From positions 2,018,501 to 2,082,500 of the forward strand of contig JADLSH010000318.1 of assembly GCA_016169945.1 (NCBI GenBank): a DNA stretch of 64,000 nt, read 5' to 3'. Source of the DNA: Trachythela sp. YZ-2020 (lineage: Eukaryota; Cnidaria; Anthozoa; Malacalcyonacea; Clavulariidae). Every line of letters begins with the position of its first letter. The first letter of the stretch is position 1. The notes beneath the pieces are model-generated. The model ran no database searches and was not told where the DNA came from. It worked only from the letters and a program-made list of their open reading frames with translations. Position numbers and translations under genes: made by a program. Below are positions 21,536-34,108 of this stretch, in pieces.

Positions 21536-22683
21536 ACTATAAACTCGAACGTTTGTTCAACGCAGAATTTGATGATATCAAGGATGATTCGGAGGCAAGT
21601 ATGTCAATTGAAGATCGAGTTGCAAAGGAAATGATGATAGAAACAACGACATTGGTAGATGGTCATTACCAAATTGGTCTCCCTTTCAAGCACAATCCAC
21701 CTAACCTTCCAGACAACCTACCCACAGCTAAGAAGAGATTACAATACCTTAAAGATAAGATGGATAGAAATCCCAAATTTCACGAGAAGTACAGCAAAGT
21801 GATGAAAAACTACGTAGATGAAGGAGCAGCTCGAGAGGTTCCGGAAGATGAGGTCGTCAAGTTAAAACCCCTTTGGTACCTACCCCACCACGCGGTTTGG
21901 CACCCAAGAAAACCCGAAGAACCGAGAGTCGTTTTCGATTGTGCGTGTAAAACCCAAGGCGTTTCGTTGAACGACGAGCTACTAAGAGGTCCAGAAAACA
22001 CCAGCACACTGTTAGGCGTGATATTGAGATTCAGAGTAGACAGCATAGCTGTTACTGCCGACGTGAAGAGGATGTTCCATCAAGTCCAAGTCATACCCGA
22101 ACACCAAGGCGCACTATGTTATCTCTGGTGGCCGGACGGCGACCTGTCGAAAGCGGCAAAACCCACCAAATGCTTGTCCATATATTTGGGGCTAAGTCAT
22201 CCCCAAGTGTCGCCGGTTATGCTCTCAGAAGAACAGCCGTGGACAACGGTCAGGATTATTCCCAAGAAACTTTGGACGCTGTCACTCGCGATTTTTACGT
22301 GGACGACCTGCTAAAGTCATTTTCCGACCCTGAGGAAGCGAAGAAAGTAAGCAAGGAGTTGCAAAGTATACTGGCAAGGGAGGATTCCATCTGACCAAAT
22401 GGTGCTCAAATTCACGCGAAGTCTTACAAGAATTTCCTGTCGAAGGAGGTCACCGACAGTCAAAAACTTAGATTTGCAATCAGAAGCCTTACCCATAGAT
22501 AGAGCGCTCGGAGTCCACTGGAATGTCGAAAAGGATACGATTTTACTAGCCGTAGACGACAAGAAAGAGCAAAATAATCGCAAAGGCGTGCTGTCATCGA
22601 TAGCGACAATCTACGACCCTCTTGGATTCGCCAGCCCACTTATGTTACCAGCTCGGAAATTAACCAAGAGTTATGCCGCCTGA
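21454..22683 (+). CDS. pol: BEL1 reverse transcriptase (several frame breaks)
   Basis: RNA-dependent DNA polymerase. The first part, to about 22165, carries YLPHHAVWHP, VVFDCACKTQG and the first catalytic aspartate in TADVKRMFHQV. The second part, in the next frame (22116-22394), holds the catalytic FYVDDLL. The third (22399-22683) has ALGVHWNVEKD and SIATIYDPLGFASP, the link to RNase H. Frames change near 22165, 22390, 22440 and 22680, each explained by a one-base indel. All catalytic motifs are present. Confidence 0.85.
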
Positions 22684-22685
22684 AA

Positions 22686-24944
22686 TTGGATTGGAACAGT
22701 GAACTGCCTTGTGAACTGTCTACGCGGTGGAAGAGGTGGAAAGAAGATTTGGCCAACCTACGCGTATATGAGATACCCAGGTGCTTTAAACCGATGAAAT
22801 TTGGACAAATTCAACAGATAGACCTACATCATTTCGCTGACGCCTCGCAAGAACACGGTTACGGAACTGTATCGTATTTGCGCTTCAAAAACGAGAAAGG
22901 AGAGTTCCATGTCAGCTTTGTTATGGGAAAGTCCAGAGTGAAGCCGCTCAATAAAGCAGTCACCGTCCCTAAATTGGAATTGACAGCGGCAACGTTAGCT
23001 ACACGCGTCAACAAAACCATCGTGAAAGAACTGCAAGGAAGACTTAAGATCGATACAATCACCTATTGGACCGATTCCATGATTGTCTTAAAGTACATCG
23101 CTAACGAGACACGGCGATTCACCACCTTTGTCGCAAACCGAGTGGCCGCAATTCGACAAGAATCGACACCGGAGCAGTGGCGGCACGTGAAATCTGAGTT
23201 AAACCCGGCAGACCACGCATCGCGGGGAATTCGGGCCTCCGAGACAAGAAAGCTAGAGCATTGGAAACGCGGTCCTGAGTTCCTCTGGAAGTCAACAGAA
23301 GAGTGGCCTGCTCAACCAAGACATCTCGCGGAAGGTCTAGACGAAAATGACGAAGGAGTAAAGAAAGAAAAGGTCGTTGTTTGCGGAGCTAGTGTGGAAG
23401 AAGAGTTTTGGAGTCAGTTGTTAAGACGGTTTTCCTCGTGGGAAAAACTGCGAAGAGTCGTCGCGTGGCTAATCAGAGTGTTTCGCAGACGAAGACCTGA
23501 GCAATCGCGAGATTCCGAGAAACAACCACGAAGCGACGCGAAGAAAATACGGCCACTAACCGTAGCAGAATTAGAGGAAGCCGAAAGAAAGATAATTAGA
23601 CGAGTTCAAGAAGAATCGTTTCCGGAAGATTTGGAGAGGATGAAAAAGGGCAGTTTAGCACGATTGAAACCCTTTCGTGAAGACGGACTGTTACGTTTAG
23701 GAGGACGATTGAATCTGTCAAGCTTAGATCACGATTCAAAGCACCCATTTATCCTTCCGAAAGACAACACCGTGTCCGAGTTGATCATACTACACTATCA
23801 CGGTCTCAACGGTCACATTGGAAGTCACCAGACGTTGGCAAAAACCAGAGAACGTTTCTGGATTACAAATGGAGTATCTTATGTTAAACGGGTTCTCAAG
23901 AAGTGTCAGATCTGTAGAAGAGAGAATGCGAAGGCTGGAGAGCAAGTGATGGCGCCGTTACCAGTCGTGAGGACGTCGTCAGACGAAAACGGTTTAGTGT
24001 ACCCGTTTGCAGCTGTTGGCATTGATTATTTTGGGCCACTTTACGTGAAATTAGGTCCGAGGACGAGATCGAAGAACTCTACATTAGCTAAACGGTTCGG
24101 ATGCATCTTTACGTGTTTGAGATACAGAGCTGTTCATCTCGAGGTAGCTGAAGATTTGTCGACGGACAGTTTCATAAGTGCGATCTTACGTTTCGTTGGC
24201 CGAAGAGGACCACCTCGTGTTATATATAGCGACAATGGCACTAACTTCAAAGGTGCTGAAGCAGAAGTTATCGAAGCCCTGAAATCGTGGAACCTTGAAA
24301 AGATCCAGGGATCACTCTCACGCAGAGGTATCGAATGGGTATTTAATCCCCCAGGTGCGAGCCATCAAGGCGGCGTTTGGGAACGTCTGATACGGTCAAC
24401 CAAGAAGATTCTGCGATCATTAGTCGGAAATCGGGAGCTCAACGATGAAAGTCTACGAACATTCTTGGTAGAAGTGGAGAAAATCATGAACGATCGACCC
24501 ATAACACCAGTTTCGAGCGACCCTCAAGACCTGGAAGCGCTTACACCGAACCATATACTGCTAATGCGCCAGAATCCATCGACATCGGCGAAAGAGTGCG
24601 GTAAGGTGGAGAGCTACAAAGCAAGATGGAAGCACGTCCAATCACTAGCGAGTACGTTCTGGGAAAGATGGATAAGGGAATACCTACCGACCTTACAAGA
24701 AACGCAGAAATGGTTGGAAAAGAAACCCAATTTTAGAGTCGGAGATTTAGTATTAATGATAGACGCAGACGTTCAGCGAGGTCGATGGCCAAAGGGACTT
24801 ATAGAAGAAGTCTTCCCAGATGCCGAAGGAATCGTCCGCAGAGTAACTGTTAGAACGGCGAACGGAGTGTATCAGAGAGATGTACGAAAGATTTGTCTGC
24901 TAGAAGGAAACCTGTTGGGACAAGAGACGGTTGTACAAACCTGA
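22686..24944 (+). CDS. pol: BEL1 RNase H and integrase
   Basis: A single open frame of 752 residues, the C-terminal part of Pol. RNase H motifs lie near residue 47 (HHFADAS), 125 (YWTDS) and 172 (NPADHASRG). The integrase zinc domain spans about residues 369-410 (HYHGLNGHIG to CQICRR). The DDE core follows: VGIDYFGPL (Asp near 446), VIYSDNGTNF (Asp near 515) and GGVWERLIRSTKK (Glu near 564). The C-terminus (FRVGDLVLMIDADVQRGRWP) is the usual BEL/Pao integrase tail. The first in-frame ATG is not a real start, because this part is translated as a polyprotein continuation. There are no breaks in this segment. Confidence 0.92.
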   Translation: MDWNSELPCELSTRWKRWKEDLANLRVYEIPRCFKPMKFGQIQQIDLHHFADASQEHGYGTVSYLRFKNEKGEFHVSFVMGKSRVKPLNKAVTVPKLELTAATLATRVNKTIVKELQGRLKIDTITYWTDSMIVLKYIANETRRFTTFVANRVAAIRQESTPEQWRHVKSELNPADHASRGIRASETRKLEHWKRGPEFLWKSTEEWPAQPRHLAEGLDENDEGVKKEKVVVCGASVEEEFWSQLLRRFSSWEKLRRVVAWLIRVFRRRRPEQSRDSEKQPRSDAKKIRPLTVAELEEAERKIIRRVQEESFPEDLERMKKGSLARLKPFREDGLLRLGGRLNLSSLDHDSKHPFILPKDNTVSELIILHYHGLNGHIGSHQTLAKTRERFWITNGVSYVKRVLKKCQICRRENAKAGEQVMAPLPVVRTSSDENGLVYPFAAVGIDYFGPLYVKLGPRTRSKNSTLAKRFGCIFTCLRYRAVHLEVAEDLSTDSFISAILRFVGRRGPPRVIYSDNGTNFKGAEAEVIEALKSWNLEKIQGSLSRRGIEWVFNPPGASHQGGVWERLIRSTKKILRSLVGNRELNDESLRTFLVEVEKIMNDRPITPVSSDPQDLEALTPNHILLMRQNPSTSAKECGKVESYKARWKHVQSLASTFWERWIREYLPTLQETQKWLEKKPNFRVGDLVLMIDADVQRGRWPKGLIEEVFPDAEGIVRRVTVRTANGVYQRDVRKICLLEGNLLGQETVVQT

Positions 24945-25012
24945 ATTAGAAGGACCAATTTATGATAACATTTAAATGTTGAGTTGTTTAGAAAGACTCC
25001 CTTGTCGTCTTT

Positions 25013-25024
25013 CGGGGGGGAGCG
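25013..25024 (+). promoter_or_regulatory. BEL1 polypurine tract
   Basis: CGGGGGGGAGCG directly precedes the 3' LTR. A G-run at this place primes plus-strand DNA synthesis in LTR elements. A similar GGGGGGAG precedes the minus-strand LTR of BEL4 at about 44810. Confidence 0.7.
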
Positions 25025-25362
25025 TGTAAGATCTACTACATAAAGTAATATTCCTGCTTATTGCGGGCGCAGACGTAAGTTGTGGTTTTGGCGCCAAAGA
25101 AAACGAAGGACAATATATTTCTGTAAGTTAAAGTGAACCGTAATAATCTTGGTTAAAAGCTCAGTTAAAAGAAACTTTAAAGATAGTAATTTACATAAAG
25201 ACGTCACAATAACTTGTAAGTATTAGATTAGTCACTTAGATTTCGTCTAAGGAGCATACTTAACACTTTAATTGTTGACTTGTATAGCGAATCTCTCGTG
25301 TGTATCTTTGAACATACGTGTGAATAAAGTTTGTGACGAACCAAAGTAATTTGAAGCTTACA
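25025..25362 (+). repeat. BEL1 3' LTR
   Basis: Same length and, by eye, the same sequence as 18484-18821, with AATAAA at 25323-25328. It is followed by the target duplication TGTAC and the rest of the interrupted satellite unit. Confidence 0.95.
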
Positions 25363-28300
25363 TGTACCTTTCTGGTCAACCAATAAATATATATCTTCAT
25401 GAAGAAAACATTCAAACCACAGAAAGTGAAGTTAATTTCTTTCGTTTCATAACAACATTAAATAAGAGCACAATGAACAAAACTTAAAATTCAAATAAGA
25501 AACTTAACACATGTGAGCAATAATTAAACTTTAAAGTATAACGGTTTGACATAAAATGTCCATCAAATATTGAAATGTCGCCTTAAAATACTTTTTTTTA
25601 AATATCGAATTTCAGTCATTATATTACATATTATATAGCCTATATTTTTGACAGACAATTTCTGTTCACAAAGTTTTTTAATGTGAACATATTTTTTTCA
25701 AATAAACGACAGCATTTTATCCAATGACCTTCCAGTCCACAAAAATCTTATAAATTATGTTTTTTATACCCTAAGCTTCCATTAAAATAATGTCTGAAAA
25801 CAATTCCACGATTTTCTGGTAGAGCATAAATAATAAATGTTCTGTTAGAAATAAAATTGGACTATAACGTTGACTGACAATCCTGTAACTGCGCATGTGC
25901 AAATAATTAATACGTCAAACTTTGAACTCAATGTTATAAATGTTCATTATTGTCGCCACAGGAAAACGAAAATTTTTTAGTAAAACACAGCAAGACAATG
26001 TAGATTAATATTTAACAATTATTCGCCGAAGGCGAGGTGAATATCGGTGAAGCCCCATTCAGTTAAAATATATGTCAAATATGACCAAATTTCGCATGTA
26101 CCTTTCTGGTCAACCAATAAATATATATCTTCATGAAGAAAACATTCAAACAACAGAAAGTGAAGTTAATTTCTTTCGTTTCATAACAACATTAAATAAG
26201 AGCAAAATCAACACAACTTCAAATTCAAATAAGAAACTGAACACATGTAATAATTAAACTTTAAAGTATAACGGTTTGACATAAAAATGTCATCAAATAT
26301 TGAAATGTAGCCTTAAAATACTTTTTATCGAATTTCAGTCATTATATGTTACATATTATATAGCCTATATTTTTGACAGACAATTTCTGTTCACAAAGTT
26401 TTTTAATGTGAGCATATTTTTTTCAAATAAACAACAGGATTTTATCCAATGACCTTTCAGTCCACAAAAATCTTATAAATTATGTTTTTTATACCCTAAG
26501 CTTCCATTAAAATAATGTCTGAAAACAATTCCACGATTTTCTGGTAGAGCATAAATAATAAATATTCTGTTAGAAATAAAATTGGACTATAACGGTTGAC
26601 TGACAATCCTGTAACTGCGCATGTGCAAATAATTAATACGTCAAACTTTGAACTCAATGTTATAAATGTTCATTATTGTCGCCACAGGAAAACGAAAAAT
26701 TTCTAGTAAAACACAGCAAGACAATGTAGATTAATATTTAACAATTATTCGCCAAAGGCGAGGTGAATATCGGTGAAGCCCCATTGGTTAAAATATATGT
26801 CAAATATGACCAAATTTCGCATGTACCTTTCTGGTCAACCAATAAATATATATCTTCATGAAGAAAACATTCAAACAACAGAAAGTGAAGTTAATTTATT
26901 TCGTTTCATAACAACATTAAATAAGAGCACAATCAACAATAATTAAAATTCAAATAAGAAACTTATAATAACACGTATGTAATAATTAAACTTTAAAGTA
27001 TAACGGTTTGACATAAAATGTCCATCAAATATTGAAATGTCGCCTTAAAATACTTTTTATCGAATTTCAGTCATTATATGTTACATATTATATAGCCTAT
27101 ATTTTTGACAGACAATTTCTGTTCACAAAGTTTTTTAATGTGAACATATTTTTTTCAAATAAACAACAGGATTTTATCCAATGACCTTTCAGTCCACAAA
27201 ATTCTTATAAATTATGTTTTTATACCCTAAGCTTCCATTAAAATAATGTCTGAAAAGTGAAAACAATTCCACGATTTTCTGGTAGAGCATAAATAATAAA
27301 TGTTCTGTTAGAAATAAAATTGGACTATAACGTTGACTGACAATCCGTGTAACTGCGCATGTGCAAATAATTAATACGTCAAACTTTGAACTCAATGTTA
27401 TAAATGTTCATTATTGTCGCCACAGGAAAACGAAAAATTTCTAGTAAAACACAGCAAGACAAATGTAGATTAATATTTAACAATTATTCGCCGAAGGCGA
27501 GGTGAATATCGGTGAAGCCCCATTAGTAAAATATATGTCAAATATGACCAAATTTCACACGTACCTTTCTGGTCAACCAATAAATATATATCTTCATGAA
27601 GAAAACATTCAAACCACAGAAAGTGAAGTTAATTTCTTTCGTTTCATAACAACATTAAATAAGAGCACAATCAACAAAACTTAAAATTCAAATAAGAAAC
27701 TTAATACATGTAATAATTAAACTTTAAAGTATAACGGTTTGACATAAAATGTCCATCAAATATTGAAATGTAGCCTTAAAATACTTTTTATCGAATTTCA
27801 GTCATTATATGTTACATATTATATAGCCTATATTTTGACAGACAATTTCTGTTCACAAAGTTTTTTAATGTGAACATATTTTTTTCAAATAAACAACAGC
27901 ATTTTATCCAATGACCTTTCAGTCCACAAAAATCTTATAAATTATGTTTTTATACCCTAAGCTTCCATTAAAATAATGTCTGAAAACAATTCCACGATTT
28001 TCTGGTAGAGCATAAATAATAAATGTTCTGTTAGAAATAAAATTGGACTATAACGTTGACTGACAATCCGTGTAACTGCGCATGTGCAAATAATTAATAC
28101 GTCAAACTTTGAACTCAATGTTATAAATGTTCATTATTGTCGCCACAGGAAAACGAAAAATTTCTAGTAAAACACAGCAAGACAAATGTAGATTAATATT
28201 TAACAATTATTCGCCGAAGGCGAGTGAATATCGGTGAAGCCCCATTAGCTAAAATATGTCAAATATGACCAAATTTCGCATGTACCTTTCTGGTCAACCA

Positions 28301-30342
28301 ATAAATATATATCTTCATGAAGAAAACATTCAAACCACAGAAAGTGAAGTTAATTTCTTTCGTTTCATAACAATTTAACATTAAATAAGAGCAAAATCAA
28401 CAAAACTTAAAATTCAAATAAGAAACTGAACACATGTAATAATTAAACTTTAAAGTATAACGGTTTGACATAAAATGTCATCAAATATTGAAATGTAGCC
28501 TTAAAATACTTTTTATCGAATTTCAGTCATTATATGTTACATATTATATAGCCTATATTTTGACAGACAATTTCTGTTCACAAAGTTTTTTAATGTGAAC
28601 ATATTTTTTTCAAATAAACAACAGGATTTTATCCAATGACCTTTCAGTCCACAAAAATCTTATAAATTATGTTTTTATAACCTAAGCTCCATTAAAATAA
28701 TGTCTGAAAACAATTCCACGATTTTCTGGTAGAGCATAAATAATAAATGTTCTGTTAGAAATAAAATTGGACCATAACGGTTGACTGACAATCCTGTAAC
28801 TGCGCATGTGCAAATAATTAATACGTCAAACTTTGAACTCAATGTTATAAATGTTCATTATTGTCGCCACAGGAAAACGAAAAAATTCTAGTAAAACACA
28901 GCAAGACAATGTAGATTAATATTTAACAATTATTCGCCAAAGGCGAGTGAATATCGGTGAAGCCCCATTGGTTAAAATATATGTCAAATATGACCAAATT
29001 TCGCATGTACCTTTCTGGTCAACCAATAAATATATATCTTCATGAAGAAAACATTCAAACCACAGAAAGTGAAGTTAATTTCTTTCGTTTCATAACAACA
29101 TTAAATAAGAGCACAATCAACAAAACTTAAAATTCAAATAAGAAACTGAACACATGTAATAATTAAACTTTAAAGTATAACGGTTTGACATAAAATGTCA
29201 TCAAATATTGAAATATATGTAGCCTTAAAATACTTTTTATCGAATTTCAGTCATTATATGTTACATATTATATAGCCTATATTTTGACAGACAATTTCTG
29301 TTCACAAAGTTTTTTAATGTGAACATATTTTTTTCAAATAAACGACAGCATTTTATCCAATGACCTTCCAGTCCACAAAAATCTTATAAATTATGTTTTT
29401 TATAATAAATGTTCTGTTAGAAATAAAATTGGACTATAACGGTTGACTGACAATCCTGTAACTGCGCATGTGCAAATAATTAATACGTCAAACTTTGAAC
29501 TCAATGTTATAAATGTTCATTATTGTCGCCACAGGAAAACGAAAATTTTTAGTAAAACACAGCAAGACAATGTAGATTAATATTTAACAATTATTCGCCG
29601 AAGGCGAGGTGAATATCGGTGAAGCCCCATTATAGTTAAAATATATGTCAAATATGACCAAATTTCACACGTACCTTTCTGGTCAACCAATAAATATATA
29701 TCTTCATGAAGAAAACATTCAAACAACAGAAAGTGAAGTTAATTTCTTTCGTTTCATAACAACATTAAATAAGAGCACAATCAACAAAACTTAAAATTCA
29801 AATAAGAAACTTATAATAACACGTATGTAATAATTAAACTTTAAAGTATAACGGTTTGACATAAAATGTCCATCAAATATTGAAATGTCGCCTTAAAATA
29901 CTTTTTATCGAATTTCAGTCATTATATGTTACATATTATATAGCCTATATTTTGACAGACAATTTCTGTTCACAAAGTTTTTTAATGTGAACATATTTTT
30001 TTCAAATAAACAACAGCATTTTATCCAATGACCTTTCAGTCCACAAAATTCTTATAAATTATGTTTTTATACCCTAAGCTTCCATTAAAATAATGTCTGA
30101 AAACAATTCCACGATGCATATTTTCTGGTAGAGCATAAATAATAAATGTCCTGTTAGAAACAAAATTGGACTGCGCATGCGCAAATAATTAATACGTCAA
30201 ACTTTGAACTCGATGTTATAAATGTTCATTATTGTCGCCACAGGAAAACGAAAAATGTCTAGTAAAACACAGCAAGACAAATGTAGATTAATATTTAACA
30301 ATTATTCGCCGAAGGCGAGGTGAATATCGGTGAATAAAAACC
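25363..30342 (+). repeat. satellite array, ~725-bp unit, 7 units including the interrupted one
   Basis: ATTCGCC(G/A)AAGGCGAG occurs at 26021, 26747, 27486, 28209, 28932, 29593 and 30304, spacings 726, 739, 723, 723, 661 and 711. Units differ by scattered substitutions and small indels. The sixth lacks about 62 bases around CCCTAAGCTTCCATTAAAAT, and the last lacks about 25 bases. Each unit carries a short open frame of 40-60 codons starting MSNMTKF (for example 26072-26257 and 27502-27684). BEL1 interrupts unit 1 within that frame. The array ends in a strong hairpin at 30320-30378. Confidence 0.92.
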
Positions 30343-30378
30343 GAGACGAAGTCGAGGTTTTTATTCACCGATGTTCAC
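30320..30378. repeat. terminal hairpin of the satellite array
   Basis: GTGAATATCGGTGAATAAAA with ACC on the left is matched by GGTTTTTATTCACCGATG with TTCAC on the right: 23-base arms, one mismatch, 13-base loop. The left arm reuses the last bases of the satellite unit, so the hairpin marks the end of the array and perhaps the end of the element that made it. Confidence 0.7.
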
Positions 30379-31618
30379 CGAGCCTAATTGTTTTAGGTGA
30401 TTACTTGGAAAAAAATAAAAAATGCACATTTCAAAAATATTTTAATCGAATATTTACGATAAAAGCGGCTTAAAAATGATTTAGGTGATTATCGCGTATT
30501 AATCCGAGGTAGCGCAACCAATCAGCGATGAGAATTTTCAATAATCACCTATGTAATTTTACTCAAGTCATATAATCCACCTGAGTAAAAATCTTGAAGT
30601 TTTCTATATATAATTTACCTGAACACAAATCTCAGTATGCTAACCCTAACAAACGCCTAATTCTCAATCAAATATATACAATCAGGCAATAATAATGTAA
30701 CATCAATATCAGTCCTATTACAAAACGAACCCGTCCCTTTAGATAACCTGCATGCATTATATATGTATGCAATCTATGTTGGCAACCGAAATTAAAATAC
30801 GTCAAAATCAATGCTAAACATTATTCATTTATTCGGGTTATTCAATCAAAAGCTTTATTACAACCAATTTTTTATGAGTAACTCTGACGCACAACTTGTA
30901 TTTACATTAATGCTTGGTTAGTTTCAAGGCTGAAACTCAAATATGCAGAGTCAATACCGCGACTACATTTATCATAAATATATATGTTCTCATCTAATCA
31001 TATACAAGACACAGTATATCATGCATCTATTTAGGCGATAAGGCCGTCCAATATATATATAAGTACGGACAGCCGGCAATATATATAAAGTCGACAGTTT
31101 GTCGACTATACAATATAAGCAAACAGTTAAAAAATTTGAGTGGATTTCTGCATTGAAATATTATCAGTTCAATTGGCTACTGGATTTTACAAAGTTTAAC
31201 TGAGGAACTGTGACTATACTGCTGTATACTGTAAGTATTGAAGTTTTAAAGTCGTGATGTTTTAGTGTACTGTTATCAAAGTTCATCTTTAGTCTATAGT
31301 GTATGCTAAAGTTTTCCGGAAAATGTTAAAATCACTCAGCATGTTATGACAAGCAGCAGGGGATTTCGCAGAGTTTACTAAGACGATACCAGACTGTTTG
31401 GCTTCATAAAAGCATATTGAGCTATATAGAAATGCCATAAAAAACTGTTATATATATAGCTGTTATATACACAACCAAGTGTTTGAACGCTGAAGCATAC
31501 TTGTATATTAACCTAAAAATATTGATTGGGTGAACAACACGTCCAAAAGGTTTTTGCTGTTATAAAATTCTGCTGAGTATACTAAAGAGAAATCTCACTT
31601 TAAGAGGATTCGGTGCAT
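30379..31618. other. intergenic; possible promoter and noncoding exon
   Basis: TTTAGGTGATTA (about 30400) and ATAATCACCTA (about 30540) are inverted words that may bound a small element. A TATA-like ATATATAAAG near 31078 and a good 5' splice site (ACT followed by GTAAGTATT, about 31230) could mark a noncoding first exon. No coding exon follows that I can recognise. Confidence 0.3.
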
Positions 31619-31768
31619 GGCGTTAGAATTGGGAAGGGAGCATATAGGGGGCACGTGCCCCTCCAAGTATTCTTCATAGTGCGCTTTGGGGAAAGTGCGT
31701 TTTTCTAATAGAAGAGCGGGTGCCCTTGAGACGAAGTGCCCCTCCAAGTTGAAGTTGCTTCCTACGCC
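31619..31768 (-). repeat. dispersed repeat, relative of 6739-6852
   Basis: In reverse complement it begins GGCGTAGGAAGCAACTTCAA and continues CTTGGAGGGGCACTTC, matching the element at 6739. It has a longer centre with two GGGGCAC blocks. Confidence 0.55.
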
Positions 31769-33840
31769 TGTATGACAGGATTATATATATAAAAGTATAG
31801 ATCGAGGGTAATATTCCTCAATCTGTTGTATACATTAATACGTTAAAACTTTGCATTACGTGCTATGGAAGGTTTCTAGACCACCGCGCTCTGTCCGTTG
31901 ATCGAGCTATTGAGCCAATGGACATTGGAATCAAGTCATATTACACCCAATTTTAAGCCGGCACGACATGCACATTTTCACAACAACGTTTTGTAATACT
32001 TTGATCTGAGTGCAAGTTTACTTCAGAAGTCTAGTTCTTGTTAAACTTTCATTACAACACGGGAATGACGAGATGACGGAACTATTATATCATCAGTCAT
32101 CACAGAAATGTCGCTAGCGTAATTAAATCGTGCATTTTACCACTCATAGCCGCGTTTGTTTCCTATGTTTAGGGGGCCTGGGTGACAATCTTGAGCAAAA
32201 GTCTAACGAGGAGTATAAATGAAAACGAAATGCCGTTTAAGCAGAATAAGAGACGTAGCTCATATTTTGTCTTGCTTCTATAAGTGTGAACATTTCTATG
32301 AAGTTGACCACCATCTGCTGCCCTGTAACCGACGCTTACTGAAAATGACCCACGAATACATATATAAACACCCCTGGCCCACTTATTCATGCACACACTT
32401 ATCGAATAATGCCTTTAGGCAACCCTCGCAAAACATGAATAAAATCAGCTTACAGCGCCGAATTTTCAATATTCATCCACTCATCCAATTTATATTTCAA
32501 GCCATGCATGCATGCAGAGGGCAGCTGATATATCAGTTCATGTGCGTCAAATGAACGTGAATTATTTATACACAGAGCAAAGAAATTAAATCAACGTTTT
32601 CAAATCAATGCTAAAATTGTCTTTGGCCGTATTAAGTAAATACATAAGCTGACAAACAAACGGCATTGTCAGGTAATATAGAAGACGTATCTAATATTAA
32701 ATTGGAAATTTAACGGTTGCAAACATGTACATTTCATCGTGATTTCATGCACGCAACACAAATATTTAACGATTTTGATGTTTTTCTTGATTTTTTTGCA
32801 ATAAAAAGCATTGGTTTAGCAATATATTTGATGCTTGTTTGTAAAACAAACATTAAGCGGCAAAATCGGAAATTTGGTTTCTCGATTTCATTGTTTATAT
32901 GGAATATTTTTCATCCCGCCTACCTATGCCCTATGGTCTCGGCTCACACAGGCGAGATCTCGCCAAGCGGGCCAGCCCACTTTCTCATATATATGAACGC
33001 GATGTAATTTTTTATAGTAAAATTACTAGGAGGCGAGATCGTAGGTAGGCGAGACGTCTCGGTAAGCGGGATAGATCGTTTCAGTAAATCTTTAAAATAT
33101 ATGACATGTCCTGAGAATTTTCTATAGCAAAGTCAAAGATCAGAAATCGAATTGAATACAGTCAAACATCTCCTTACGGAGATCTTTCTAATAATACGAA
33201 CACCTCTCTAAAATGGACAGTTTTGGGAGTCTCGACATATACATATATCTCACATATTATAAATTTAAAATAAACCTTCTGTAAAACGGACAACTCTCTG
33301 ACACGGATACTTTGTTGAAGTCCGTGATTAAAGCTGGATATTTGCCCATGTCTGCTTAGTTTTATCACCACACTTCCGGACCTAAACTCTCCAACAATAA
33401 CAAGTTAACTTCGTCTCTACGTTGCATTATATATCCACGAAAATAATTACTAACTATATGTGTCCAGTAATTAAAACTTCGAAACTTAAAAACTGGTAGA
33501 TATTTGACTGTTAAAGTTTGCCCTCAACTGTTTAATTATATACAAACTAAACTTCCGGGCTTAAACTCCCTAACAATATAACAAGTTATCTTCGCCTCTG
33601 CGTTAGATTAGACTAGACTTCACTGACCACAAAAATAATTACTAACTACCCATTAATTAAAACTTTAAGACTTCATTCTACTTACATGATAACCAAAGAC
33701 TTCCATTAGTTCTGGTGAGTCAAAGCTTCATTAAAATGATAAGCTGGGTTAATTGTTTGTACTGAGTTGGCCATAATTGAATGTAGGCAGGCTCTTTAAG
33801 CTAAATAAACAGAAGAAAACATTTTTAATAATTAGAGGTA
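31769..33840. other. intergenic with dispersed repeats
   Basis: 32275-32345 (TATAAGTGTGAACATTTCTA and CATCTGCTGCCCTGTAAC) recurs at 37040-37100. 32935-33075 is a GC-rich repeat with GGCGAGATCTCGCC. 33160-33380 begins ACAGTCAAACATCTCC and resembles ends of pogo-like elements, though I could not find both ends. A 111-codon open frame at 32219-32554 overlaps the first repeat and is not called a gene. Confidence 0.4.
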
Positions 33841-33856
33841 GTATTTGTATGTCAAG

Positions 33857-34010
33857 CGTGGGGGTTCAGTGTAGGTAGTATTCTACAATAAGCTGCCGTA
33901 GTTTGTGTCTGAACTACCTGAAAAAGACATCTCATACGTGGGGGTTCAGTGTAGGTAGTATTCTACAATAAGCTGTCGTGGTTTGTGTCTGACTTGAAAA
34001 AGAGTTGAGC
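33857..34010 (+). repeat. 80-bp tandem repeat, two units
   Basis: CGTGGGGGTTCAGTGTAGGT starts at 33857 and 33937. Each unit continues GTAGTATTCTACAATAAGCT and GTTTGTGTCTGA. Single relatives occur at 41845-41900 and 60378-60410. Confidence 0.8.
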
Positions 34011-34108
34011 AAGGCAAGATCATGCAGAGGTGGTACGCGTTCTTGAATATGGGCTGTCTTAAATAAATCTGATGTTGAACAATACATGTTGCATGACTGG
34101 ATAACAGA

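Larger units (their letters stand above)
18484..25362 (+). mobile_element. BEL1: complete BEL/Pao LTR retrotransposon
   Basis: The element has two 338-bp LTRs (TGT...ACA), gag, zinc knuckles, aspartic protease, reverse transcriptase, RNase H and integrase in the BEL/Pao order, and a G-rich polypurine tract before the 3' LTR. The 5-bp target duplication TGTAC (18479-18483 and 25363-25367) matches what integrases of this group make. By eye the two LTRs show no difference, so the insertion is recent. The internal coding region nevertheless has about eight frame breaks between 19100 and 22690. Confidence 0.95.

Noticed and set aside
32219..32554. 111-codon open frame
   Set aside because: Overlaps a dispersed repeat shared with 37040-37100 and has no recognisable domain.
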